Below are positions 43,849 to 53,064 of a DNA stretch of 64,000 bases, in pieces. Location of the stretch: assembly GCA_964460465.1 (NCBI GenBank), contig CAYWSB010000009.1, forward strand, positions 1 to 64,000, given 5' to 3'. Below the pieces are notes generated by a model. It ran no database searches. It was not told the origin of the DNA and worked only from the letters and a program-made list of their open reading frames with translations. Each line of letters opens with the position of its first letter. Position 1 is the stretch's first letter. Origin of the DNA: SLRI01 sp964460465 (GTDB lineage Bacteria; Pseudomonadota; Alphaproteobacteria; Geminicoccales; Geminicoccaceae). The position numbers and the translations under genes were made by a program.

Positions 43849-44765
43849 TGGCATTTCGCTGGCTTCTCGCCACCGCCGCGATCCTGGTCGCGGCGAGTGG
43901 TGCGGGTTTTTGGTGCCTGACGGCACCGCAGCGCTACGCTGCCGTCGATCTGCCGGCGCGCGAGGCGAACCTCGCCAACGGCGAGACGCTGTTCTGGGCC
44001 GGCGGCTGCGCTTCGTGCCACGCCGCCCCGGACGCCCGGGGCGACGATCTCTTGCGGCTCGTCGGCGGGCGGGTGCTGGTCACGCCCTTCGGGCGGTTCC
44101 ACGTGCCGAACATCACGACCGATGCGGGGAGCGGCATCGGCGGCTGGTCCGATGCCGACTTCGTCGCCGCCATGCGGCAGGGCGTGTCGCCGGACGGCCG
44201 CCACTACTATCCGGCCTTCCCCTACACCTCCTACGTCCGGATGCCGGTCACGGACGTGCTCGACCTCAAGGGGTTCCTCGACACGCTGCCGGCCGAGGCG
44301 AGCACGGTGCCCGACCACGAGCTCGGCTTTCCCTTCTCCATCCGCCGCGGCATCGGGCTCTGGAAGCGGCTGCATCTGAAAGAGGGGCCGGTGCTCGCCG
44401 TCGACGAGGCCGACCCGGCACTCGTCCGAGGCCGCTACCTGGTGGAGGGCCCCGGCCATTGCGGCGAATGCCACACCCCGCGCGACGGCACTGGCGGGCT
44501 CGACCTCGCCCGCTGGCTGGCCGGCGGCCCGGCGCCCGAGGGCGAGGGCCGGGTGCCGAACATCACCAGCGGCGACGGGGGTATCGGCGGCTGGTCGGTG
44601 CGCGACATCACCTATGCCCTGGAGAGCGGCTTCACCCCGGAATACGACACGCTGGGCGGCTCGATGGCCGCCGTTCAGGCCAACATGGCGCGGCTGCAGC
44701 CCGCCGATCGAGAGGCCATCGCCGCCTATCTCAAGGCGGTCCCGCCGCTGCCCCGCACGCCCTGA
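43848..44765 (+). CDS. Dihaem c-type cytochrome
   Basis: A 305-residue protein with an N-terminal signal/anchor helix (about residues 5-25). The first haem domain has CASCH (about residue 54) and the second CGECH (about residue 205). Both domains carry NITxxxxxGIGGWS followed by a distal methionine, as in the small subunits of alcohol/aldehyde dehydrogenases (VPNITTDAGSGIGGWSDADF, VPNITSGDGGIGGWS). It is probably a membrane-bound electron carrier reoxidising the neighbouring cytochrome c'. A matching dehydrogenase is not seen nearby. Confidence 0.92.
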   Translation: MAFRWLLATAAILVAASGAGFWCLTAPQRYAAVDLPAREANLANGETLFWAGGCASCHAAPDARGDDLLRLVGGRVLVTPFGRFHVPNITTDAGSGIGGWSDADFVAAMRQGVSPDGRHYYPAFPYTSYVRMPVTDVLDLKGFLDTLPAEASTVPDHELGFPFSIRRGIGLWKRLHLKEGPVLAVDEADPALVRGRYLVEGPGHCGECHTPRDGTGGLDLARWLAGGPAPEGEGRVPNITSGDGGIGGWSVRDITYALESGFTPEYDTLGGSMAAVQANMARLQPADREAIAAYLKAVPPLPRTP

Positions 44766-44875
44766 GGCCGGCTCGGCCGACGCCCGGCCGCTTGAACGGC
44801 AGCCGCCGCGACCTACCCTTGCGGCTGGTGGCGGCAGCCAGCCGCGGCCCCCGATCAAGCACGGAGCGCACCCGC

Positions 44876-45622
44876 ATGCCCGCCTCGACCCCGCCCGGTG
44901 CGCCGCTCGACGCCGTGGTGATCGGCGCCTCGGGCGGCATCGGCGCCGCCTTCGTGGACCACCTGGCCGCCGGGCCGACCGTCGGCCGGATCATGGCGCT
45001 GGCGCGCTCACCGGTCCGGCACACCGACCCCAAGGTCTCGACCGGCGTGATCGACATCGGCGACGAGGCCAGCATCGCGGCGGCGGCGGCGGCGGCGAGG
45101 GAGTCGTTCGGCGAGGTCGACCTCGTTCTGGTCGCGACCGGCATCCTGCACGGGCCGGGCGTGCAGCCGGAGAAGACCTGGCGCCAGCTCTCGGCCGAGG
45201 CGATGCTGGAGACCTATCGCGTCAACACCCTCGGTCCGGCGCTGGTCGCCAAGCATTTCGTGCCGCTGCTACCGCGCCAGGGCCGGGCGGTGTTCGCAGC
45301 CCTCTCGGCCCGGGTGGGCTCGATCACCGACAACGGCCTCGGCGGCTGGCACAGCTACCGGGCGTCGAAGGCGGCCCTCAACATGCTGCTCCGGAACTTC
45401 GCCATCGAGCTCAGCCGCAAGAACCCGGACGCGGTGGTCGTTGGGCTGCATCCCGGCACCGTCGACAGCGCACTTTCCCGGCCGTTTCAGCGCGGCGTGC
45501 CCCCCGGCCGGCTGTTTCGCCCGGCGGACGCCGCGGCGCGCCTGCTCGCCACCCTGGACGGGCTCACCGGCAGCGACAGCGGCGGCCTCTTCGCCCATGA
45601 CGGCGAGCGCCTGCCCTACTGA
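44876..45622 (+). CDS. Short-chain dehydrogenase/reductase
   Basis: A 248-residue SDR. The cofactor motif is VVIGASGGIGAAFVDHL and the NAG-like motif is TGILHG. The catalytic Ser lies in FAALSARVGSITDN and the YxxxK motif in HSYRASKAALNM. LHPGTVDSALSRPF follows the active site, as in CsgA-like (C-factor) SDRs. The substrate is unknown. The ATG at 44876 was chosen because the long frame upstream is only a shadow of the cytochrome gene. Confidence 0.9.
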   Translation: MPASTPPGAPLDAVVIGASGGIGAAFVDHLAAGPTVGRIMALARSPVRHTDPKVSTGVIDIGDEASIAAAAAAARESFGEVDLVLVATGILHGPGVQPEKTWRQLSAEAMLETYRVNTLGPALVAKHFVPLLPRQGRAVFAALSARVGSITDNGLGGWHSYRASKAALNMLLRNFAIELSRKNPDAVVVGLHPGTVDSALSRPFQRGVPPGRLFRPADAAARLLATLDGLTGSDSGGLFAHDGERLPY

Positions 45623-45647
45623 GCAGGCCCACCGCGCGGAAACCTGA

Positions 45648-45929
45648 TCACACCCTGAGGTCGAGCTTGGCACCGCGCCCGGGTGGAGGTCGCATCGCCG
45701 CCGCGTCGCGGCCGGGCTCGGCCAGATCGGGCCGCGCGGTGCGATCCACGGCGGCCGCCGTCTGCCGGGCCGCGGCAGCGCGGTCGACGGCAGTCCGTTC
45801 CGCCGCCGCCCGGCGCTCCGCGCTCGTCGGATCGCCGCCCACGTCGCCGCCGCGCCCGCTCTGCTGGCGCTGCGCGATCTCGTCCCGCGCCGTCGGCGGC
45901 AGGCCGGACGGCACGCGGCTGATCTCCAT
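45648..45929 (-). CDS. Hypothetical small Ala/Arg-rich protein
   Basis: A 93-residue low-complexity protein rich in Ala, Arg and Gly, starting MEISRVPSGLPPTARDEI and ending KLDLRV. No family is recognised. A GAGG ribosome binding site about 9 nt before the ATG at 45929 and a 9-bp inverted repeat just upstream argue that it is real. High GC makes such ORFs easy to obtain by chance. Confidence 0.45.
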   Translation of the reverse strand: MEISRVPSGLPPTARDEIAQRQQSGRGGDVGGDPTSAERRAAAERTAVDRAAAARQTAAAVDRTARPDLAEPGRDAAAMRPPPGRGAKLDLRV

Positions 45930-45949
45930 GGTCAACCCCTCGCTTCATC

Positions 45950-45973
45950 TTCCGTTCACGGGTCTGAACGGAA
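45950..45973. repeat. 9-bp perfect inverted repeat upstream of small gene
   Basis: TTCCGTTCA (45950-45958) and TGAACGGAA (45965-45973) are perfect complements around a 6-nt centre. The repeat lies 20 nt before the start of the small protein gene and 28 nt beyond the stop of the next gene on the same strand. It may be an operator or a terminator hairpin; no U-tract is present. Confidence 0.5.
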
Positions 45974-46000
45974 ACTTAGCACAGCGGGGTTAAGGGAGGG

Positions 46001-46321
46001 TTACGGCCGCCGCCGGACCGGCACCCGCTTCTTCGGTTGCAGCGCGCCCAGCAGTGCCGGCACGCCGCCGCTGGCCGCGATCGCGGCACCCGTGACGAAC
46101 AGCGCCGGCGATTCCTTGCCGGTCTCGAGCAGCAGGAAGGCCTCGCCGGCGAGCAGGAGGGCGCCGATCCAGACGCTGACGACGACCAGCGAGATCCACT
46201 GGCGCGCGTGTCTGCGGGTGGTCCAGGCCGGTGGTGTGTCGGCGTCGAAGCGGGACGAGACCCAGCTCGTGAGGAAGGCGGCGGCGGCGACGGCGATGCC
46301 GGCCGGGATGGCGAAGTTCAT
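46001..46321 (-). CDS. Hypothetical membrane protein, three TM helices
   Basis: A 106-residue protein with three predicted TM segments (about residues 3-22, 42-65 and 73-94) and a basic tail (PKKRVPVRRRP). No family is recognised. Hydrophobic periodicity supports coding. The ribosome binding site is poor. Confidence 0.55.
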   Translation of the reverse strand: MNFAIPAGIAVAAAAFLTSWVSSRFDADTPPAWTTRRHARQWISLVVVSVWIGALLLAGEAFLLLETGKESPALFVTGAAIAASGGVPALLGALQPKKRVPVRRRP

Positions 46322-46673
46322 GGTCGACGACCCGAAGCTCGGACCCGCAGCCGCCCCTCGCGAGGCCGGCCAGGGGCCACGACATGGGACGTGCGGACGA
46401 GCTTACGTAGGACGTCGCAGGGCCGTGCCGGAGCTGCGCTTCTTGCAGGGCTGGCAGACGAGCCATGGCGAAATCGCCGGGGCTGGACGCGGTGGTGCCG
46501 GCTGGCGCTCGTGGCGCGGACGGAACGCGACGCGGCTCGGCCCCGCACGCAACGGGTGGACGCCTTTGAGTAGATGCTCGCTGGATGGAAAACGACTTTT
46601 CGGCTATACTTGGCGGTCGAATGCGGCAAGGCGGGCGGCTCGCGATCCGCCGCATGGAAGGACGGACAACAGC
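46322..46673 (+). promoter_or_regulatory. 352-bp non-coding gap with candidate promoter for the next gene
   Basis: No convincing gene is present. Near the right end TATACT (46605-46610) is a good -10 hexamer in an AT-richer patch; 17 nt upstream TGGATG (46582-46587) is only a partial -35. The ATG of the next gene is about 60 nt downstream. The left 230 bp show no RNA gene, repeat or terminator I can support. Confidence 0.4.
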
Positions 46674-47738
46674 ATGAGCGACGACAGCGTGTCTCCGGGG
46701 CTCAACGAGCCCGTCGTCCCCTTCGATCCCACGGGTGCGCGCGGCGCCAGGCGGAGCGAGCCTCCGGCTGCGGCACCGGAGCAGCCGGGCGGTGCCGAGA
46801 TCAGGAAGGGTGCCGAGGATCCGCTGGGCGACCCGGTCCGGCAGATCCACATCTGCACCGACCGCTTCATCATCTACTCGATCGAGAGCGCCGCGGGCGA
46901 GATCCGCCGACCGCGCTACTTCCTGCGCGGCACCTACGAGGCCGCCGAGCAGTTCCGCCAGCGGCTCAACGGGATCGCCGCGGACCTCAACCGGATCAAC
47001 GACCTCATCGTCGGGATGCGGCCGGACAACCTGACGCTGCCCTTCTATCGCCGGCACTACGAGTCGCTGGTCGAGCGGGCGCGCGAGCACCAGGCGCAGG
47101 CGATGCAGCAGGCGTTCGAGGGCCACGGCGAGGCGGCGAGGCAGATTCTCGCCGAGTTCCGCAACGAGATCGAGCACTGCCGCGACAGCCGCAACAAGAT
47201 GCGCTACATCCTGGCCAACGCGCTGTCGCTGATCATTCTGCTCTTCTTCTGGTACGCGCTGCGCGAGCCCAGTGCCGGCGCCGGCACGATCGGCAAGCTG
47301 CTGGGCAGCGCGATCCCGACCGGTGTCGGTCAGACCGCGGTGCGGCCCATCGACATGCTGGCACTGGGTGCCATCGGCGCGTTCTTCTCGGTGTCGATCG
47401 GCATCAACAAGCTCAAGATCGACAACGCGATCACCATCCCGGAGATGCTCTATGCGGGCTTCGTCCGCATTCTGATCGGGGTGATCGGTGCCGGCGTCAT
47501 CTTTCTCCTGATCTTCGGCGGCTGGATGCTGACTGCGGTGAGCGAGAGCTACCAGCTCTGGAGCTATGCGCTCTTCGCCTTCATCGCCGGGTTCAGCGAG
47601 CTCCTGGTCCCCAACGCGCTGAAGCGGGCGGAGGAGACGGTGTTGGTCAAGGCGCCGACGGGCCGGCAGGCGCCGCAAGCCGCGCCACCCGCGGGCGACG
47701 CTGCCGGCCGCGAGCCGCCGGCCGACGGGCGGGGCTGA
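46674..47738 (+). CDS. Uncharacterised four-TM membrane protein
   Basis: A 354-residue protein not assigned to a family. A disordered Pro/Ala-rich N-terminus (residues 1-50) precedes a soluble alpha-helical part (about 55-175) with coiled-coil character (YESLVERAREHQAQAMQQA). Four TM helices follow at about 183-200, 222-245, 260-290 and 295-315. A conserved-looking SELLVPNALKRAEE segment follows the last TM, resembling the GFSExLVPxxL endings of several bacterial membrane-anchored sensor or effector proteins. A 35-residue Pro/Ala tail closes it. It stands alone with its own promoter. Function unknown. Confidence 0.8.
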   Translation: MSDDSVSPGLNEPVVPFDPTGARGARRSEPPAAAPEQPGGAEIRKGAEDPLGDPVRQIHICTDRFIIYSIESAAGEIRRPRYFLRGTYEAAEQFRQRLNGIAADLNRINDLIVGMRPDNLTLPFYRRHYESLVERAREHQAQAMQQAFEGHGEAARQILAEFRNEIEHCRDSRNKMRYILANALSLIILLFFWYALREPSAGAGTIGKLLGSAIPTGVGQTAVRPIDMLALGAIGAFFSVSIGINKLKIDNAITIPEMLYAGFVRILIGVIGAGVIFLLIFGGWMLTAVSESYQLWSYALFAFIAGFSELLVPNALKRAEETVLVKAPTGRQAPQAAPPAGDAAGREPPADGRG

Positions 47739-47744
47739 GCCGGC

Positions 47745-48512
47745 TCAGGTCCAGCCGCCGTCGGCGACATACTGCTGGTTAGTCATGCAGCCGCTGTCGT
47801 CCGACGCGAAAAAGAGGATCACCCGGGCGATCTCGTCGGGGTAGAGCTTGCGCTTGAGGCACTGCCGGGTCATCAGCTCCTGCTCGCCCGCCGCATCGAG
47901 CCAGAGCGTCTGCTGCCGCTCGGTCATGATCCAGCCGGGGGCCACGCAGTTGACGCGGATGTTGTCGGGGCCGAAGTCCCGGGCCTGGCCGCGGGTCAGG
48001 CCGACCACGGCCGACTTGGCGGCCGTGTACGCGTGCATGCCGCCCTGGCCGGCGAGCCAGCTGGTCGAGCCGAGATTGACGATCGACCCGCCGCCGGCCC
48101 GCTTCATCATCGGCTGCACCGCCTGGGCGGCGAAGAACTGGTGCTTGAGGTTCATGGCGATGCGGTCGTCCCAGTACTCGGGGGTGACCGTGTCGAAGGC
48201 GTGGCGGTCGTCGCGGGCGGCGTTGTTGACCAGGATGGTGATGTCGCCGTTGACCCGGGCGGCCTCGGCCACCGCATCGCGCAAGGCCTGGATGTCGCGC
48301 AGGTCGGCCTCGAGGAAGAGCGGCTTGGCGTGCCCCGCCGCCTCGACCGCGGCGACCGTCTTCAGGCTAGCCTCCCGGTCGAAGTCGATGAAGGCGACCT
48401 TGCTCTTCTGCGCCGCGAAGGCCAGCACCGTGGCGGCGCCGATGCCGGAGCCGCCGCCGGTGATCAGGACGGAGCGGTCCTCCAGGCTCGGATAGGTCGC
48501 GAAGCGTGGCAT
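47745..48512 (-). CDS. Short-chain dehydrogenase/reductase
   Basis: A 255-residue classical SDR: ITGGGSGIGAATVLAF (cofactor), ADLRDI, LVNNAARDD (NAG motif), LGSTSWLAG (catalytic Ser) and YTAAKSAVVGLTRG (YxxxK), ending with the typical QYVADGGWT. Such enzymes oxidise hydroxy-acids, sugars or sugar acids. A GGAGGAG ribosome binding site supports the ATG at 48512. Its position downstream of an ABC importer suggests it could act on the imported substrate, but hairpins separate the two. Confidence 0.91.
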   Translation of the reverse strand: MPRFATYPSLEDRSVLITGGGSGIGAATVLAFAAQKSKVAFIDFDREASLKTVAAVEAAGHAKPLFLEADLRDIQALRDAVAEAARVNGDITILVNNAARDDRHAFDTVTPEYWDDRIAMNLKHQFFAAQAVQPMMKRAGGGSIVNLGSTSWLAGQGGMHAYTAAKSAVVGLTRGQARDFGPDNIRVNCVAPGWIMTERQQTLWLDAAGEQELMTRQCLKRKLYPDEIARVILFFASDDSGCMTNQQYVADGGWT

Positions 48513-48534
48513 GTGATGGTGCTCCTCCCTGAAG

Positions 48535-48560
48535 GCGACGCCGCTTCCCTGCGGCGTCGC
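48535..48560 (-). terminator. Perfect 10-bp hairpin between ABC importer operon and SDR
   Basis: GCGACGCCGC (48535-48544) pairs perfectly with GCGGCGTCGC (48551-48560) around a 6-nt loop. It lies 53 bp past the stop of the binding-protein gene and 23 bp before the SDR start. No U-tract follows. It is a likely terminator or processing hairpin for the ABC operon. Confidence 0.6.
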
Positions 48561-48591
48561 GGGCTTACAACGGAGCGGCCACCCGTGCCAA

Positions 48592-48613
48592 GGCCATTGC
48601 CCGAGCGATGGCC
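48592..48613 (-). terminator. Second hairpin at the binding-protein stop codon
   Basis: GGCCATTGC (48592-48600) and GCGATGGCC (48605-48613) pair over 9 bp with one G-T mismatch and a 4-nt loop. The repeat touches the stop codon of the substrate-binding protein gene. With the 48535-48560 hairpin it forms a tandem structure at the operon end. Confidence 0.45.
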
Positions 48614-49671
48614 TACTCGGCCTTGGCGAGGTCGGTGAGGTCCAGCCCCTGCCAGGCCTCGATGACGATGGCATCGGTCAAGAGCGCGTCGAGGTCGACC
48701 GGGCCGGCGAGCGCCTTCTGCTCCTCCTCGCCGAGTTGCAGGAAGGTCATGTAGGTCTCCCACGCCGCCGGGATCGGGGTGCCGTGCTGGGTCACGCTCT
48801 CCGGCGCCGTGTAGTAGTCGAGGACGAGCTGCCAGAACTCGGCCGCCACCGGGTTGTCGCCGAGCGAGGCCGCGGCGTATTTCTCACGGAGCAGGTCGAA
48901 GGTGGCATCCGGGTTGGCGACGCCCCAGGCCCAGCCCTTGAGCGTGGCGCGGACCAGCTTGACCAGCGTCTCGGGGTCTTGCTCGAAGGTCTCGGCGCGC
49001 ACCGCGAGGCCGTCGCCGGGGAAGGCCGCGATGGCTTCGGGGGTGATGCTGCGGACGGGAATGCCCTGGGCCGGGATCAGGAGGATGTCGCGCTTGGCCC
49101 CGGCATAGGCCTGGATGCGGCCCTCGTTGAACGAGCGGACGGTGGTGGGGTCACCCTCCCCGGCAGCGACGAAGGCCACGTCCTGGCCTTCCACCAGCCC
49201 GGTCTCGGCGAGCGACGCCCGCACCATCGGCACCTCGCCGCCGGCGAGATCGGACAGCCCGAGCGTCAGCCCCTTCATGTCGGCCATGCTTTCGATGTCG
49301 CTGTCGGCCGGCACGACGATGTCGAAGGTGTCGGGGTAGTAGACCTGATAGATCACCTTGAGCGGAAAGCCGCGCTGGCTGGTCTGCATGGCGGCCGCGG
49401 CCGAGAACACGCCGAAATCGACATTGCCAGCGGCGAGCTGGCGGGCGGCGTCGGAGCTGCCGCGGCTGTAGTTCATCTCCACGTCGAGGCCTTCCTCGGC
49501 GTAGTAGCCGTTCTCCATGGCGATGAAGAAGGGGAAGATCTGCGCCGTGGGCCCGCCCTGGGCGGTGACGCCACGCAGCTTGACGGCATCGGCGAGGGCT
49601 GCCGTGCCGGGGGCGAGGCAGGCAGCAATGGCGGCGACGAGGGCGGCCTTGCGGCCGAGGGCCAAGGGCAT
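48613..49671 (-). CDS. NitT/TauT-type ABC transporter substrate-binding protein
   Basis: A 352-residue periplasmic binding protein. The signal peptide (about residues 1-28) ends in TAALA. A NMT1/SsuA-like fold follows, with FPFFIAMENGYYAEEGLDVEM, RQLAAGNVDFGVFSAA and PADSDIESMADMKGLTLGL. This family delivers sulfonates, nitrate, bicarbonate, pyrimidine precursors or aromatic acids. The ligand here cannot be told. Permease and ATPase genes follow upstream in the same orientation; order on the minus strand is ATPase-permease-binding protein. Confidence 0.92.
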   Translation of the reverse strand: MPLALGRKAALVAAIAACLAPGTAALADAVKLRGVTAQGGPTAQIFPFFIAMENGYYAEEGLDVEMNYSRGSSDAARQLAAGNVDFGVFSAAAAMQTSQRGFPLKVIYQVYYPDTFDIVVPADSDIESMADMKGLTLGLSDLAGGEVPMVRASLAETGLVEGQDVAFVAAGEGDPTTVRSFNEGRIQAYAGAKRDILLIPAQGIPVRSITPEAIAAFPGDGLAVRAETFEQDPETLVKLVRATLKGWAWGVANPDATFDLLREKYAAASLGDNPVAAEFWQLVLDYYTAPESVTQHGTPIPAAWETYMTFLQLGEEEQKALAGPVDLDALLTDAIVIEAWQGLDLTDLAKAE

Positions 49672-49702
49672 GGTCGGTTCCTTTGTTGCGGGAGACGGCG
49701 GG

Positions 49703-50572
49703 TCAGAGCTGCTTCCAGAAGACGAGGCGGTCCTCCAGCCATTCGATGAGCTGGTAGACCAGCAGCGTGAAGATCGAGAGGATCAGGATGAGCGCGAAGA
49801 CGCCGGCGATATCGAGCTGGAAGTTCAAGGCGTAGATCAGGTAGCCGATGCCGGCCGAAGCACCCACGAACTCGCCGACGATCACGCCGAGCACGGCCAG
49901 GGTCCAGCAGAGCTTGACCCCGGCCATCATCGTCGGCAGCGCGTTGGGCAGGAGCAGGTAGCGGAAGGTCTGCCAGCGGCTGGCGGTGAGCGAGCGCATC
50001 AGCTTGACGGCATTGGGATCGACCGAGGAGAGGCCGGTCAACGTGTTGAGGAACATCGGAAAGAAGCTGATGACCACGGCCATCGCGATCTTGGATTCCT
50101 GGTCGAAGCCGAACCAGGTGATGAAGATCGGGGCGAGGACGATCTTGGGCGGCGCCTGCAACGCCACGAGGTAGGGGTAGATGGTGGCGCGGATCGGCCC
50201 GAACATCGCGACCCCGACGCCGAGCACCACGCCGCTCGCGAGGCCGATGGCGAAGCCCCAGGCGATCTCCTCGAGGGTCACCAGGGCATTCATCGGGAAA
50301 TAGCCGGCGGTGACGACCCGGCCGAAGGCATGGAACGTCTCCACCGGCGACGGAATGATCAGCGCGTGCACCCAGCCGAATTCGGTCGCGGCCGCCCAGA
50401 AGAGGATGACGAAGACACCGAAGCCCAGTGCGAGGGCGCGGTTGATCCAGAGCTGTCGTCGCTGGCGCTGGCGCTCGCGCTCGAGGTGACGGACCACCCG
50501 GGGCTCGATCGCGGCGGCGCCGGCGCGCGGCGAAGCGTCGGTGGCGGTGGCGAAATCACTGGCGCGTGCCAT
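49703..50572 (-). CDS. ABC transporter permease, SsuC/TauC-like
   Basis: A 289-residue inner-membrane permease with about six TM helices and the EAA loop in FKLMRSLTASRWQTFRYLLLPNALP region (SASRWQTFRYLLLPNALPTM). The first 50 residues are a basic cytoplasmic extension. It belongs to the NitT/TauT (BPD_transp_1) class. It lies 21 bp downstream of the ATPase gene and 31 bp upstream of the binding-protein gene. Confidence 0.93.
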   Translation of the reverse strand: MARASDFATATDASPRAGAAAIEPRVVRHLERERQRQRRQLWINRALALGFGVFVILFWAAATEFGWVHALIIPSPVETFHAFGRVVTAGYFPMNALVTLEEIAWGFAIGLASGVVLGVGVAMFGPIRATIYPYLVALQAPPKIVLAPIFITWFGFDQESKIAMAVVISFFPMFLNTLTGLSSVDPNAVKLMRSLTASRWQTFRYLLLPNALPTMMAGVKLCWTLAVLGVIVGEFVGASAGIGYLIYALNFQLDIAGVFALILILSIFTLLVYQLIEWLEDRLVFWKQL

Positions 50573-50593
50573 GGTCGGCTCCCGGTCAAGAGG

Positions 50594-51358
<765 letters not shown>

Positions 51359-51383
51359 CGGCGAACTCCGTCACAGGGATGCA

Positions 51384-51395
51384 TGCAACATTGCA
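51384..51395. promoter_or_regulatory. Operator-like dyad upstream of ABC operon
   Basis: TGCAA-CA-TTGCA (51384-51395) is a 5-bp-arm inverted repeat in an AT-richer TGCA-repeat stretch (51381-51401), 26 bp upstream of the ATPase ATG. Position and symmetry suggest a repressor site such as a GntR-family operator. No matching regulator gene is adjacent, so the assignment is tentative. The rest of the 181-bp gap to tctA (51396-51539) shows no further feature. Confidence 0.35.
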
Positions 51396-51539
51396 CACAA
51401 TCACGGGATGGAGCGTAGCAAGAACCTTGCCAGTCGCCGGGCCGGGCGAATGCGGCTCGAAACGGCCGTGCCGACCGGGCACCTGCCGCGCAAATGATCA
51501 GCGGTGTGCGTCTTTGCCGATCAAGGCCGCGGAGGCGCC

Positions 51540-53057
51540 CTATTCGGCGGGGGCGGCGCGTCGATTGGCGACATGGCGGCGGATCGCGCCGCCGGCCACC
51601 AGCACCCAGATGCCGATGGTGATGACGCCGAGGGTGGCGGCGATGGGGCGGTCGAAGAAGGCCAGGAGGTTGCCGTCGACCTTCATCATCGACTGCATGA
51701 AGTTGCGCTCGATCATCGAGCCCAGGACGATGCCGAGGATCGCCGGGGCCACGGGAAACCCGTTCTCCTCCATGAGGAAGGCGATCACGCCCAGGACCAG
51801 CATGATGGTGACGCCGAAGACGGTGTTGTTGATGGCGAAGGCGCCGACCATGCAGAGGACGAGAATGATCGGCATCAGCACCTCCCGCGGCACCTTGAGC
51901 ATCTGGCCGTAGGACTTGATGGCGATCCAGCCGAGCGGCAGCAGCAGGAGGTTGGCGACGAAAAAGGCGATGAAGACGGCATAGAGCAGCTCGGGCTGGT
52001 AGAGCATCACCATGGGCCCGGGGTTCATCCCCTTCATGTAGAGGATGCCGATGACGATGGCGGTCACCGTGTCGCCGGGGATCCCGAAGACAAGGGCCGG
52101 CACCCAGGCGCCGCCGAGGGAGGCGTTGTTGGCGGTGCTGGCGTCGACCAGGCCCTCGGTGTGGCCGGTGCCGAACTTCTCGGGCGTCTTCGAGCTCTTC
52201 TTCGAGACGGCATAGGTGACCCAGGCGGCGATGTCGGCGCCCGCACCGGGAAGGATGCCGATGAGCGTGCCCCCCAGGCTGCCGCGCACGACGCCGAGCT
52301 TGTAGCGGCGAACGGCCTCGAGCCCGGGCTTGAAGATCGTGCCGCTCGCCTGGCGGATGGCGGCCATGCGGTCGCGGCCGCCGCTGGTGCCGAGCGCCCA
52401 GCGCAGCACCTCGGAGACGGCGAACATGCCGATCATCGCCGGGATGAAGCTGACTCCGCCCATGAGCTCGACCGAGCCCATGGTGAACCGTGGCTGGCCG
52501 GCGATGATGTCGATGCCGATGGTGGCGATGAACAGGCCGAGCAGCAGCGAGACGAGGCCCTTCAGCGGGCTGCCGGTCGAGACGAAGGCGGCACAGGTGA
52601 GGCCGAAGGTGGCGAGCCAGAAATATTCGTAGGTCGAGAAGCTGAGGGCCACCTCGGCGAGGAGCGGCGAGGTGAAGGCGAGGATCGTGGCCCCCACGAG
52701 GCCGCCGATCACCGAGCAGACCAGGCCGGTGCCCAGGCCGACATTGGCCTTGCCCTGCAGCGTCAGCTTGTGCGTCTCGTCGCAATAGGCGGCCGAGGCC
52801 GGCGTGCCCGGGATGCGCAGGAGGGCACCGGGCAGGTCGCCCGCGAAGATCGCCATGGCGGTGGTGGCGACGATGGCCGCAAGCGCCGGGATCGGCTCCA
52901 TGAAGAAGGTGACGGGGACGAGCAGCGCCACGGCCAGGGTCGCCGTGAGGCCGGGCATGGCGCCGACGAAGAGGCCGAACGCGCCGGCCGCCAGCATCAC
53001 GCCCAGGACGTAGGGGTCGAAGACGAGCCCGAAGGCGGTGAGGAGGACGTCGCTCAT
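51540..53057 (-). CDS. tctA: Tripartite tricarboxylate transporter large permease TctA
   Basis: A 505-residue membrane protein with about 12 TM helices and the family motifs GLFVGAMPGLTATLAVALL, GGTLIGILPGAGADIAAWV and ALVFGIPGDTVTAIVIGIL. TctA is the main transport subunit of TTT importers for citrate or related carboxylates. It lies 7 bp downstream of tctB and 41 bp further from tctC, in the usual C-B-A order. Confidence 0.95.
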   Translation of the reverse strand: MSDVLLTAFGLVFDPYVLGVMLAAGAFGLFVGAMPGLTATLAVALLVPVTFFMEPIPALAAIVATTAMAIFAGDLPGALLRIPGTPASAAYCDETHKLTLQGKANVGLGTGLVCSVIGGLVGATILAFTSPLLAEVALSFSTYEYFWLATFGLTCAAFVSTGSPLKGLVSLLLGLFIATIGIDIIAGQPRFTMGSVELMGGVSFIPAMIGMFAVSEVLRWALGTSGGRDRMAAIRQASGTIFKPGLEAVRRYKLGVVRGSLGGTLIGILPGAGADIAAWVTYAVSKKSSKTPEKFGTGHTEGLVDASTANNASLGGAWVPALVFGIPGDTVTAIVIGILYMKGMNPGPMVMLYQPELLYAVFIAFFVANLLLLPLGWIAIKSYGQMLKVPREVLMPIILVLCMVGAFAINNTVFGVTIMLVLGVIAFLMEENGFPVAPAILGIVLGSMIERNFMQSMMKVDGNLLAFFDRPIAATLGVITIGIWVLVAGGAIRRHVANRRAAPAE

Positions 53058-53064
53058 GGGCGGG

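Noticed and set aside
46322..46673. Possible small gene or tRNA in the 352-bp gap
   Set aside because: No cloverleaf or GGTTCGAATCC-type T-arm could be found and the short open frames have no ribosome binding site or recognisable content.
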